This document shows positions 45,445 to 54,717 of a DNA stretch of 64,000 nucleotides, piece after piece; positions within the stretch are counted from its first letter, which is position 1; the number at the start of each line of letters is the position of its first letter. Under the pieces are notes generated by a model. It did no database searches and was not told where the DNA came from. It was given only the letters and a program-made list of their open reading frames with translations. Position numbers and translations under genes: made by a program. The stretch comes from Kitagawia praeruptora (lineage: Eukaryota; Streptophyta; Magnoliopsida; Apiales; Apiaceae), in the NCBI GenBank assembly GCA_037693485.1, contig CM075345.1, positions 81,970,001-82,034,000 on the forward strand, given 5' to 3'.

Positions 45445-47131
45445 TGTTACCCAGTAATTAACAATTGTAGAAGGGGGGTTGAATACAATTGTATAAGATT
45501 TTCGACTTTAACAAAAATGATAACACAAGTATGAATAAATAACAGCTTTATTAACTCTGATATAAAACTGTTACAAACTCTCTCAAGAAATCCTTATGTT
45601 CTTGAGAGCTGCTAGGTTACAGAATAACTCGTATTAGCGATTACAATAAGTAAAACCTAAACTGTGTTTATGTATCATACACAGTTGCACTATCAATTAC
45701 AAGATATATTCAATCAATTACATACGACTCTTAATACATATCTTGAATGATAGCTGCCTTCCTATAAATTAGGAATCGACATATCAATCTTCCTTATATA
45801 TGGCACAACATATCTCATTCATGTGCTAGCATGTTTTCATTTTTTGTTGTTCCGTTAGGCTACAAACCTTAAAAAAATGAGAGTCGCTCTAAAAACCTCT
45901 AAAATCTAAGCAATTTCTCCATCAGATCTAAAGTTTCACTTCCTAAATCCATCTTCCCCTTCTAATCTCTTACCAAAACACAATATTTCTTTAATTTCTT
46001 TCCGTCGGTTAGCATGAGTCGAACGAGGGTTTCTTTCGTGGATGATTCCATAATGGCGACTATTGTTAAGGATCATGTGATGATGACCCAGGAGGAGTTG
46101 GATCCAGTTTTAAGCCCGAAAAGGGTCTCTTTTGTGGCTGATTTGGTATCGGAGATACCATCTGTTGATATTCGATCTAAGAAATTTGAAGGATTGAGTA
46201 TGAGGAATGATGGCAAAAAGAGGGACGTGCGGGTCTCTTTTGCTGACAACCTAGTTACGATGATTCCAGAGAGTTCCAAATATGGGGTGGCTGCTCGCAC
46301 CCGTAGCTGGGTCAAGCATCATTTAATTGATGGTAAGGTTTCTTTCTCCGATGTCTCTCCTTCGGAGATTGGTAGCTCAAATGCTCGGCTCCTTGATTGT
46401 ACCACTGAGTTGGTTAATGATGTAAAGGGTCTGACGACTAAGGCCCGGAAGGGGTTGGTCTCGACAATGAGTCCGAAAAGGGTTACCTTTTTGGAGAGCC
46501 TGTAGTTGGTGATTCCTCCTGGTAGCACTAATGGATGTGATGCAGGGAGGAGGAATCGGAACCAGTTTGATTGTCCAGCTTTTGGAGTTGCTGCTAGAAC
46601 CAGAAGCGGTATTAAGTCTAATTGCAGGATGGATGATGGTATTAAGCCTAGCATAACCCAAGAGGGTATGCATGTGGTGAAATCTGAAGGGAGCTCTAAT
46701 AGAACTAAGGAAGGTCTGAGATCGAAATTCAGTCTGAAAAGGGTTTTCTTTGCGGAGAATTTGGTGTCGGAGTTAACTCCTGGTAGGTCACAAACAAAGG
46801 AGGACACTGGGGGATCTGGAACCTCTAGAAGGTTGAGGAGCTCTGGGTGTTCTATGCGAATTGAGGGAGCTAGGGGCGATTGTCTTGGTGGAGTCCCTAA
46901 GACCTCGGCTAGTAGAGATCGGGGCAAAAGGAGGAAGGAAAGCATGAAGGAAAAGGTAGCTCCAACTGGGATTGCTTCCAGGACTCGTAGCTCATGCCAT
47001 ATCAAAAGAGGGGAGAGTAAGTTCTGTTCCTCTGTTAGAAAACATGATAATTCTGCGTGTAATGGGTATAAACCCAGGATGAATGTGGTCAAGGAGGGTA
47101 TTATGGATTTGGATGTTAGTTCTGGAATCTT

Positions 47132-47526
47132 TTTTTTTTGCTAATTAAAATTTTATACCAAAAGGAACAACTTACACAATTCTAGGGGCATACCCCGCGA
47201 AATCAACAACTCAAATACAAAAGACATAACACCATTAGGTCACTAACAGTCAACATAGAGTTACTAATCTAGTCTACAAAAAGAACTAGATTAAATACAT
47301 TACAATGAGGTCATATCAATGCCAAGAAATTATTTTAAAAAACTCCTGGTCAACACCCCAGGATCTCGAGCGAAAGCATCCACCTTGAATTCCCATCCAG
47401 AGCACATACCATAATCTGCAAGAATGACTACCAGCTCTACCAACCTTGTCATCCAAGTCAATCCTGGAGTCATAGGCTCTACCAACCTTGTCATCCAAGT
47501 CAATCCTGGAGTCAATCCTGGAGTCA
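47132..47526 (-). mobile_element. Retroposon R16, short 5'-truncated copy, in R15
   Basis: TSD TAGTTCTGGAATCT lies at 47117-47130 and 47527-47540. About 395 bp: antisense tail, 3' UTR and the last ~60 codons of an ORF. Near its 5' end a unit of about 40 bp (CTACCAACCTTGTCATCCAA) is tandemly duplicated at 47430-47525. Confidence 0.9.
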
Positions 47527-48049
47527 TAGTTCTGGAATCTTAAAGGGTTGTAATAGTGCCAATGTTGCTGATATTATGAGTCAAGTAAAGGATGGTGAAG
47601 CTACGAGCCAGGTCAATGTGATTGGCCATTTGTGTCAACTTAGAGGACCGACAAAGACTGGGGTCATTGACAATAAGAGGGAGGAGAAGTTGGATAATAT
47701 CCTTCTATCTGGTATAGAGGGGGAGGGTGGTAGTTTGAGGTCTGAGAATGCTTATATCTCTGAGATTCGTTCGGAGGAATACCAGGATGGTGTTCGGGAG
47801 TTATTGATTGAGACTCTGTTTCATGTTGAGATGCTTAAAAACCATATTCGGTCAAATGGGTTTTCTGTTCCTAAAGTGTTTGATCTTGTGGAGATAAGTG
47901 ATGGTGACCCATTTAGAGATGCTTCTGGGAAGTTTTTTTGCAAGGCAACTAAAGAGCTTGCGATTTCGGTAAGTTGCGCTTTGCAGCTGCAGGATTTTAT
48001 TCAAAGCAACGGGCTGGGTGCTCCTATTTCTCCTACGGGAGACCACTCT

Positions 48050-48094
48050 GTTCCTTTGTTGGTATAAAATTTTAATTAGCAAAAAAAAAAAAAA
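48050..48094 (+). mobile_element. R17, tail-only insertion (about 45 bp)
   Basis: GGTATAAAATTTTAATTAGC followed by 14 A sits inside the R15 coding region, preceded by CTGTTCCTTTG. Only the last ~30 bases of the family and the poly(A) are present, interrupting the type B frame between SPTGDHSVPL and EASLQDKG. An extremely 5'-truncated insertion; no clear TSD. Confidence 0.65.
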
Positions 48095-48535
48095 CAGGTG
48101 GAGGCATCGCTACAGGACAAGGGATTTAAAGGCAAGGGGAATAAGGAAAACAGTTTGGAAACAACCACTAAAGGCGCTTGTATTATGCCTTTGGAAGACC
48201 TTGCCCTCTTGCCTAGGAATGTTTCGGGATCTCCTCTTCCAAATGAGACTATGGTTCCATCTACTGGTACAACCAAGGTTCGGTTTAAGAAATCTGAGAT
48301 TCGAAAGTGGCGTACTGGCAGGGGAGGTCATTCTCGACCCCCATGATTTCAGATTATGTTTTTCTGTCCTCTTTGACGTAGCTTGGGTTTAGTTTATGTT
48401 GTGGTTCTGGTTGGACTATTTCTGTTTGTAATGTCTAAACGTTGATATCGCGGGGTATGCCCCTAGATTTGTTTTCTGCTATTCCTTTTGGTATAAAATA
48501 TTAATTAGCAAAAAAAAAAAATATCAATCTTCCTT

Positions 48536-48854
48536 GATCTCTGGACTGATGTAAATCTTCACGTAATTCTGATCAGCTTCCAATCCTGATAGCAACCTAA
48601 TACCGACATCGCATTATTGATGACGTCAGCATTAGTATCTGATCAGTAGTCCAGATCCTGACATCACTTGAATCAATATCTAACAATCTTCCCCAATTTG
48701 TACTTTGTAAAATAAAGCACAAATTCCTTGATTCAATGATGTCAAAAACTCAAAACAAAATGTCATAAAAAATCATCAGGCTTGGTCTCAGAAATTCTCA
48801 CAAAGAAATTACTCATCTAGACTAAAAAACTTAATTTTGGACTAAAACCAAAAA
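48536..48854 (-). other. Copia LTR remainder and internal 3' flank
   Basis: Up to 48685 this is the start of the minus-strand LTR. 48686-48854 is AT-rich DNA upstream of the polypurine tract (in minus orientation). No coding sequence is recognised. Confidence 0.45.
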
Positions 48855-49501
48855 ATGAGAGTCGTTTTCTCTGCTTTCTCTCTAACCTCTCTCTAAAAAC
48901 CCTAAATTTCTTCTAGCCGCCTTGAATTTTCAAACTAATCTACACCTTAAATCCATCAGATCTATATATCTCCTTCCCAAATCCACCTTCCCCTTCCTTA
49001 TCTCCCACCGTCTCCCCAAAATTTCTTTTATTTCATTATCAATGGTTTCGGTTTCGTTGTATTCATCTGATGTTCCGGTCAGGATGTTGGCTTATCCGGT
49101 TAAGATTTGGGATGTGTGCCATTCCGGAAGCTGTGCTTCCTCAAGTTTTCGTCTCCCTCTCCAGATGAGCAGAGTCACTGTTTTGTGCTCTGGATGCCAT
49201 GGATTGGATGGTGTTACCAGCAGAATGGATGTTTGTATTGTGGGTTATTCTGAGATGGGTTTGTTGGTTTCACTCCATACCTCTTCTGGTATGGGTTTCT
49301 GCTTGGTATTTGCGTTCTCCTCTTTTGAGAGAAGAATGAAGAGTTATTCGGAGGATGGTAGTTTCTCTGATAATGTCGATGTTGACTCAGTTAATGAGTA
49401 TAATGACTTCTCTATCAACGATGAGTGGGTTTTAACCAACCTTCTTGTGTTATGGAGTTTGTCGATAATGGAGGGCTTTTAGCTGGTGACCACCAGCTGT
49501 T

Positions 49502-50377
49502 TTTTTTTTGCTAATTAAAATTTTATACCAACAGGAACAACGAAAACAAATCTAGGGGCATACCCCGCGAAATCAACAGTCAATAATACAGAACCAAACT
49601 CCCTCAAGTAAGTCAATACTTGAGGGAGCAGCAACCAAGACTACAAAAACTAGCTAACCTAGTTTAAACATTAGAAAATAACACTGCCAAATGAGTTAAA
49701 ATAAGTTGCCTCTCTCGGCCCACATTGAAAGAACAGATCCATATCCATTGAAAAAAATACCACTTGCAACAAAGTGGTCCTTCCCCCATGCCAACCGCTT
49801 CCATCTGCTGCATGAAAATCAACATTTATGCCATTCATGGCCTCAGTGCACAGCATGAGAGTTGGCCTCCAAAAAAGCACCTCACCGGCTAACTTTTCAT
49901 TGGAAGGAGAACCCGCTCCCAGCTGATTAATCAGCCACGAAGTAACCATTTGATTTTCACACAGACCACCAGTTCTGATTCTATCTCCAAACACCACCAT
50001 CTGAGCTGCCACGGCCTTGGACAACATAGCATGGGAATACATCAAGTCGGACCAGGTTCCCACAAGCCCCACATCCACACCAACAGAAGTAATGAGAAAG
50101 CACTTCCTGCTCTCATCTCCTTGAATTACAAACACTCGCAGATCCGCAAAAAGCTTTACCTGAGGTAAAGACCAATTCAAAAAGTAGAGTTCTGAACATC
50201 TAAAACCCATGATAACAATCAAATACGCATCAAAAAGAAAGATGAGCTGCCTCATCTCGATGTGTCCCTCAAAACCATCCCTAGTATTGAAACAGCAATT
50301 CCCAAGAACCGCATTTATAGTCGAAATCCACTTCTGGATCATCAAACTCTTCCGTAGAAGATGGAGAGTACAATGTA
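49502..50377 (-). mobile_element. Retroposon R19 (type C, 5'-truncated), in R18
   Basis: Antisense tail at 49502. Near-exact TSD ACCAGCTGTT (49492-49501) and ACCGGCTGTT (50378-50387). Tail subtype I. Opposite in strand to its host. Confidence 0.8.
49671..50377 (-). pseudogene. R19 type C C-terminal ORF, about 235 codons
   Basis: Open from the truncation point to 49671. Contains LIFLFDAYLIVIMGFRCSEL, LFADLRVFVIQGDESRKC, WLINQLGAGSPSNEKLAGEV and LFWRPTLMLCTEAM, the last two matching R3. C-terminus AADGSGWHGGRTTLLQVVFF onwards. Function unknown. Confidence 0.6.
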
Positions 50378-50744
50378 ACCGGCTGTTCGATGAATTGCAT
50401 GAGTGTGATACTACTAGTTGTGGTGAGTTAATGGTTGGGCTCATTGTTGGGATGGTTCTTTCTCCCATCTTGTTTAATAAGAAGATGGAGAGTATTGTTC
50501 ATATTACTGGTATAAGAGTTGGGGGCAATTTCGTCATTATTGGAGATGATGAAAACCACTTCGGTGGGTATGATGATCTTTCCTCTGTTTTCAGGAAGGA
50601 GATTGAGTCTAGTTATTTGGGGTGCTTCGTTTATTCAATGAAATACCCAAGTGTAACTGGTCAGGATGGATTTCTATAGTTCTTCGAGTATGGTTACATT
50701 GTACTTATGACAACTGCGCCTGAGCTGTTTGATGGTTGGATGCA

Positions 50745-51133
50745 CAGACTTATTGCAGATTTTGTTGCCTTAGCTGTAGGGATTTATTATTTATCGTTGC
50801 CCATCGGGCTTATTTTAGAACTTGAGAACTGTTATTACGTGCCTGCGATTTGCAGAAACATTATTTCCGTTTCTTGTTTGGACAAGATTGGTTTTTCGTT
50901 TTTGATTCAGAACAATGGTTGTTCGTTTTCATTCAATAATGTTACCTATGGGGTTGCACGTTTGTTTAATGGTTTATATGTTCTTGATCTTGATACTCCT
51001 ATCTATAATATAAATAAGAAACGTCTAAAGACAAATGACTTAAATCACACATACCTCTGGCACTGTCGTTTAGGCCTTATAAATGAGAATTGCATTTCCA
51101 AATTACATAGGGATGAATACTTGGATAAGTTTG
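50745..51133 (+). pseudogene. Copia polyprotein fragment: GAG-pre-integrase region
   Basis: VALAVGIYYLSLPIGLILEL, ENCYYVPAICRNIISVSCLD, then HTYLWHCRLGLINENCISKL, the conserved GAG-pre-integrase HC motif region of Ty1/copia elements. The frame runs into CACTA-2 at 51134 and resumes at 63745 with integrase sequence. The left boundary with R18 carries no LTR, so the copia element is incomplete. Plus strand, opposite to the copia LTR at 45445-48685. Confidence 0.85.
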
Positions 51134-51440
51134 CACTACAAGAAAATATGGATTAGACATCGGCCCTTTAACAACGCTTTGAAAAACCACCGATGTTAAA
51201 AGTGTTTTCAACATCAATTATTTAAAAAACGATGTTAAACAGATTTCTGGACATCGGTTGCTTAAATAACCGATGTCTAAATGTTTTTTCTCGGAATAAA
51301 AAAAACGTGCTGAGTCATTTCCCCCCATTTCTCATAAAACATTTGCCTTAGAAAATTTTATTATCCCGCCTAAGTAACATTTACCCTACTTTAGTATCCC
51401 GCCTTAGTCACTTTCCCCTAATTTCTCTCGTACACGGCAG
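51134..51440 (+). repeat. CACTA-2 left subterminal repeats
   Basis: Short inverted modules such as GACATCGGTTGC and AACCGATGTC (51252-51280) form near-perfect palindromes with an 8-base loop. No coding sequence. Confidence 0.8.
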
Positions 51441-51472
51441 CCGACTCTCATTCATCTCTCTATCTCTCTCAC

Positions 51473-51508
<36 letters not shown>

Positions 51509-51715
51509 CACTCATCTCTCTCTCACTCATCTCTCTGCTCTCTCTCACTCATCTCTCTCTCTCTCTCACTCATCCCTAACTTTTCTCTAATTAACCCAAA
51601 TTAAACCCACATCTTAGTAATTACGATTTCTGTAAATCGAAATAGAGAAGAGGGAAGCTCGAATTAAGAGAAAATGAAGCTCAAATTGTAATCTATACAA
51701 TCAACCTTCGTAAAT
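51441..51715 (+). repeat. CT-rich microsatellite and flank
   Basis: 51460-51570 is dominated by CTCTCTCTCT with interspersed ACTCATCTC units. Up to 51715 there is leader-like DNA. It may be the captured 5' UTR of another gene. No ORF. Confidence 0.6.
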
Positions 51716-52524
51716 TCATTTTCCATCTCTAATCCCTCACCTAAACACCAAATTTCTTATCAGTTTTTTAGGCCTGTTATGAGTTCGAAGAGGGTTTCCT
51801 TTTCGGAGAACCTTGTGACGGTGATTCCTCTCCGTGCGGGTTCACAAAGGGCCCTTGCAGGGTTGGATTCAGTTCCGAACCCGAAAAGGGTTTCTTTTGC
51901 GGTTGATTTGGTATCGGTGATACCCTCTGTTGACACTCGATCCAAGAATTTGGAAGGGTCGAGTATAAAGATTGATGGCAAGAAGAAAGACGCGCGGGTC
52001 TCCTTTGCTGAACGCCTTGTTACGATGATTCCAGAGAAACCAGGCCCTGGGGTGGCTGCTTGCACTCGTAGCGGGGTCAAGCATCTTTTAACTGATGGTA
52101 AGGTTCTCTCTCAAAAGAAATCTTTTAGTCTACATGAAGTAGGAGTTGATCCATTGATTGCTATGGATGATGTTGAGGAGGTTAAGACCCAAATTGTTGG
52201 TTCCTCAAACCCCTCTTTCAATGTTGAGGGTTCCCCAAACCCTAACCCGACTGCTACTGGGTTAATTGGAGGATTGCAGATCTCAAATGATGAAAGGATG
52301 GCGGATTCTGTGAGTTTGGGGGACGTCTTGGGATGTGTTTCCGGAAATTTTAGCTACTCGAATGATGTGGATTCGGAGGATGATGAAGTCATTTCAGGGT
52401 TGGTGGCAGACCTTGTAAGAAGAATTGTGGTTGAGGCCAATTGGGATGGAAACCCTGCATTGTCTGTCCATGATTTATGTCTGGAGAAAGGGGCGTTACA
52501 TGAGGTAATGACAACGGGGCTTGA

Positions 52525-54717
52525 GGCTCTTTTAACTTTCTTATATCCAAATGAGAGTCGTATTCTCTCTGCCTTCTCTCTAAAATCTTCTCTCTAAAAT
52601 TCTCAAAAATCTAAACAACTTCTCCATCAGATCTAAAGTTTCAATTCCTAAATCCATTTCCCTCTCTCTTCTCTCACCGAAATACATAATTTCTGTTCTT
52701 TCCTTCTTGCTTTGAGCATGAACAGAAAGAGGGTTTCTTTCTCGGAGGACTCCGTGGTGTTGACTAGGGCAGCTAGTGACAGGGATCATTTGAGAACTAC
52801 CCACGAGGGGTTGGTCCCGGTCTTGAGCCCGAAAAGGGTCTCCTTTGCGGAGAATTTGGTATCGGAGATACCCTATGACGGTCCTCGATCCGAATGTGAT
52901 TTGGATGGGTCAAGTAAATCACATGTTGGGAAGAAGAAGGTGCGTGTCTCCTTTGCTGAGAATTTGGTGTCTCAGGGAAAGGGTGAGGGCATTTCTTTTG
53001 CGGCTGATTCCAGATCTGGAATAGCGATGCGTACTCGTAGTGTGGTTACACTACAAATGAGTGAAGGTAAGTTTTTCTCACAAAAGAAACTGATTTCATC
53101 GAATGAAATAGGGGATGATACACTTATTGAATTATCTGATTCTATGAATTCAAGATATGTTAATGTTGTGGGTGTCGAGGAGGGGGTTAACTTTGAGATA
53201 CCTAGTTTATGGGGTGATGGTTCTTCAGATGTAGGCTTGGGTGAGGGGTCAAAACCTAACCTAACTTACAGGGATACCATGGTAATGAATGATGTCGAGG
53301 TAGGAGCCTCAATTGGTGTACGAAATGCTGTAATGTCAAAAGACGAGGGAAATAGGGGTTTGGACCATACTTTCCTGGAAGGTGAGTCAAAAGACGTAAC
53401 TGGATGTAACTCTGAAAGGGCTGAGGCTTTAGCCTCTAGCGAAAAGGATAGTTTGGGTGAAACTGAGGGGCAGATTGGTACCCAAGATGTGAGTTTGGAG
53501 AACAAGGCTAATGACTGTGTGAACTTAAGCTATGTAAAAGATGAGGATTCCGGAGGTGAGGAAGTCCTTTCGGGCCTGGAGAACCTAGTTTCAAGAATTG
53601 TCACTGATGACTTTTGGGATGGTAAAACCAAGAGTGACCATGTTTTCGAAGCGAATAGATTGAATGATGGATCAGGAAATGCAGGATCGGATGAGGATGC
53701 TAGTGGGGTTCATCAGCAGATTACTCAGGCTAAGCATTACTTGCAATTATTGAAATTGTTTATCCAGTACATGGGGTATGAGGTGCCGGTGATGCAGGGG
53801 AAGAAGGACTTGCATATTATGCGCTCTGGAAAGTTTTGGACTGACATTTCTGAATGTGGCCAGGATGAAGAGCTCTGTGTAGTTCTTATTGATACTCTTC
53901 AAATGCAGGGCTTCGTGATAAATGAGGGTATTGAAATTCCTCTCGAAGGCATTCCTCTTGGGATTATTTTTGATGACAACGGTTGTCCTAGGGATAGCCT
54001 TCCTAGTGGCCAGGTTTATGGGACCTTGAAGGATACTTATAACAATATCCATGTGGGGGAGCAGATGGTGATTCAAATCAATGACAAAGAAGCTTTGAAG
54101 GAGCAGATTGATGCAGAGGTTGACGAAGCTTTCAATTACCTAATGGTCAATAGTCAGACTGTGACTCAGAGTCAGGAGACTGGGAGACCTGGGGACGATA
54201 TTCCATGGGATGACCTTCCCACTGTGAGTATTCTACCCTTGATTGATAATGACTCCTTTAACAATGGTGTCATGGACAGTTCTGCATCAATTCATGTTGG
54301 CAAGGAGGCTGAGGCGGGTGGCCAGGAAAGGGATGATCAGGTCTTAAGGATCAGGAAAGGCATGCTCAGGGAGAGCATTGTGAAGGTTGATGGTAGTCAG
54401 GGCATGACAACCAGTGTGGATCATATGGAAGCTGATAGCGAGGCTCCTGTTCAAGGAAGGGCGATTCAAGACCAGGCTAGACAAGTGCGCTGGACGAAGT
54501 CCAAAATCAAGCAATGGAGAGCGACAAGAGGTGGACATGCTGGCAGGGCGCCTTAGATTATGCGTATTTGTCTTTATTTCTATGCAGACTCTATTATGAC
54601 TTAATGTTGTGTAGTTTATTCGGCTGTTGATTTCGCGGGGTATGCCCCTAGACTTGTTCTTGCTGTTCCTTTTTGGTATAAAATCTTAATTAGCAAAAAA
54701 AAAAAAACAGGGCCTGA
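52525..54717 (+). mobile_element. Retroposon R21 (type B, full length), in R20
   Basis: Family start ATGAGAGTCG at 52551. Tail subtype I with poly(A) to 54717. A probable diverged TSD: ACGGGGCTTGAGG (about 52512) and ACAGGGCCTGAGA (54717-54729). The leader lacks the AGCCGCC box, as in R15. Inserted in the same orientation as its host. Confidence 0.8.
52712..54556 (+). CDS. R21 type B protein, intact, 614 codons
   Basis: The best full type B ORF, with no stops and start and stop inside one complete element. Order: MNRKRVSFSEDSVVLT, SPKRVSFAENLVSEIPYDG, KVRVSFAENLVSQG (three RVSF repeats in about 95 residues); SGIAMRTRSVV; FFSQKKLISSNEIGDD; polar linker; DEDSGGEEVLSGLENLVSRI; EVP domain (LLKLFIQYMGYEVPVMQGKK through MQGFVINEGIEIPLEGIPL); QIDAEVDEAFNYLM; PGDDIPWDDLPTVSILPLID; C-terminal VRWTKSKIKQWRATRGGHAG. 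The RVSF repeats fit the RVxF docking motif for protein phosphatase 1, which is only suggestive. Likely nuclear or RNP-associated by its basic tail; function unknown. Confidence 0.8.
   Translation: MSMNRKRVSFSEDSVVLTRAASDRDHLRTTHEGLVPVLSPKRVSFAENLVSEIPYDGPRSECDLDGSSKSHVGKKKVRVSFAENLVSQGKGEGISFAADSRSGIAMRTRSVVTLQMSEGKFFSQKKLISSNEIGDDTLIELSDSMNSRYVNVVGVEEGVNFEIPSLWGDGSSDVGLGEGSKPNLTYRDTMVMNDVEVGASIGVRNAVMSKDEGNRGLDHTFLEGESKDVTGCNSERAEALASSEKDSLGETEGQIGTQDVSLENKANDCVNLSYVKDEDSGGEEVLSGLENLVSRIVTDDFWDGKTKSDHVFEANRLNDGSGNAGSDEDASGVHQQITQAKHYLQLLKLFIQYMGYEVPVMQGKKDLHIMRSGKFWTDISECGQDEELCVVLIDTLQMQGFVINEGIEIPLEGIPLGIIFDDNGCPRDSLPSGQVYGTLKDTYNNIHVGEQMVIQINDKEALKEQIDAEVDEAFNYLMVNSQTVTQSQETGRPGDDIPWDDLPTVSILPLIDNDSFNNGVMDSSASIHVGKEAEAGGQERDDQVLRIRKGMLRESIVKVDGSQGMTTSVDHMEADSEAPVQGRAIQDQARQVRWTKSKIKQWRATRGGHAGRAP

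Larger units (their letters stand above)
46014..48346 (+). pseudogene. R15 type B ORF: one stop, interrupted by R16 and R17
   Basis: Starts MSRTRVSFVDDS. It shows the type B repeats: SPKRVSFVADLVSEIPS, VRVSFADNLVTMIPE, SPKRVTFLESL, then a TAG (46503-46505), then in the same frame LKRVFFAENLVSELTP. GVAARTRS-like segments recur. R16 interrupts at 47131. After it the frame carries the EVP domain (LKNHIRSNGFSVPKVFDLVE through ALQLQDFIQSNGLGAPI). R17 interrupts at about 48050. The end is KKSEIRKWRTGRGGHSRPP, the family tail. Function unknown. Confidence 0.75.
45796..48520 (+). mobile_element. Retroposon R15 (type B), holds R16 and R17
   Basis: TSD ATATCAATCTTCCTT lies at 45781-45795 and 48521-48535. 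The family start ATGAGAGTCG is at 45877, preceded by 81 extra bases. The extra DNA contains TTTTTGTTGTTCCGTTAGGC, a phrase of the subtype II 3' UTR (compare 62390-62408). The leader lacks the AGCCGCC box. Tail subtype I. Confidence 0.9.
45445..48685 (-). repeat. Copia-type LTR, minus strand, split by R15
   Basis: Read on the minus strand it runs from TGTTAGATATTGATTCAAGT (at 48685) to GGGTAACA (at 45445), with terminal TG and CA. It contains the typical end AATTGTATTCAACCCCCCTT. Just outside its start (48686-48700) is a polypurine tract, TTGGGGAAGAT, so this is the 3' LTR of a minus-strand element whose interior lies to the right. Removing R15 leaves about 500 bp. Confidence 0.65.
49042..50679 (+). 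pseudogene. R18 type C ORF, broken
   Basis: Starts MVSVSLYSSDVPVRMLAYPV at 49042; as in R6 and R10, the preceding 40 open codons are leader. It stops at 49482. A +1 reading of the next bases gives LLAGDHQ, and after R19 LFDELHECDTTSCGELMVGL, which recreates a VFDxLPxR-type repeat (HQLFDELHEC) across the junction. The frame runs to 50679 (YPSVTGQDGFL). One indel plus the R19 insertion destroy it. Confidence 0.6.
48855..50744 (+). mobile_element. Retroposon R18 (type C), holds R19, 3' end missing
   Basis: The family start ATGAGAGTCG is at 48855 with a complete leader (AGCCGCC, CCATCAGATCT). Coding DNA follows, is interrupted by R19, and resumes at 50388. No hairpin, tail or poly(A) is found before copia sequence begins at about 50745, so the 3' end was lost by deletion or recombination. 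Confidence 0.75.

Noticed and set aside
51460..51570. CT-rich run as a functional Y-patch promoter
   Set aside because: A long near-perfect microsatellite; no gene start follows other than a 5'-truncated R20.
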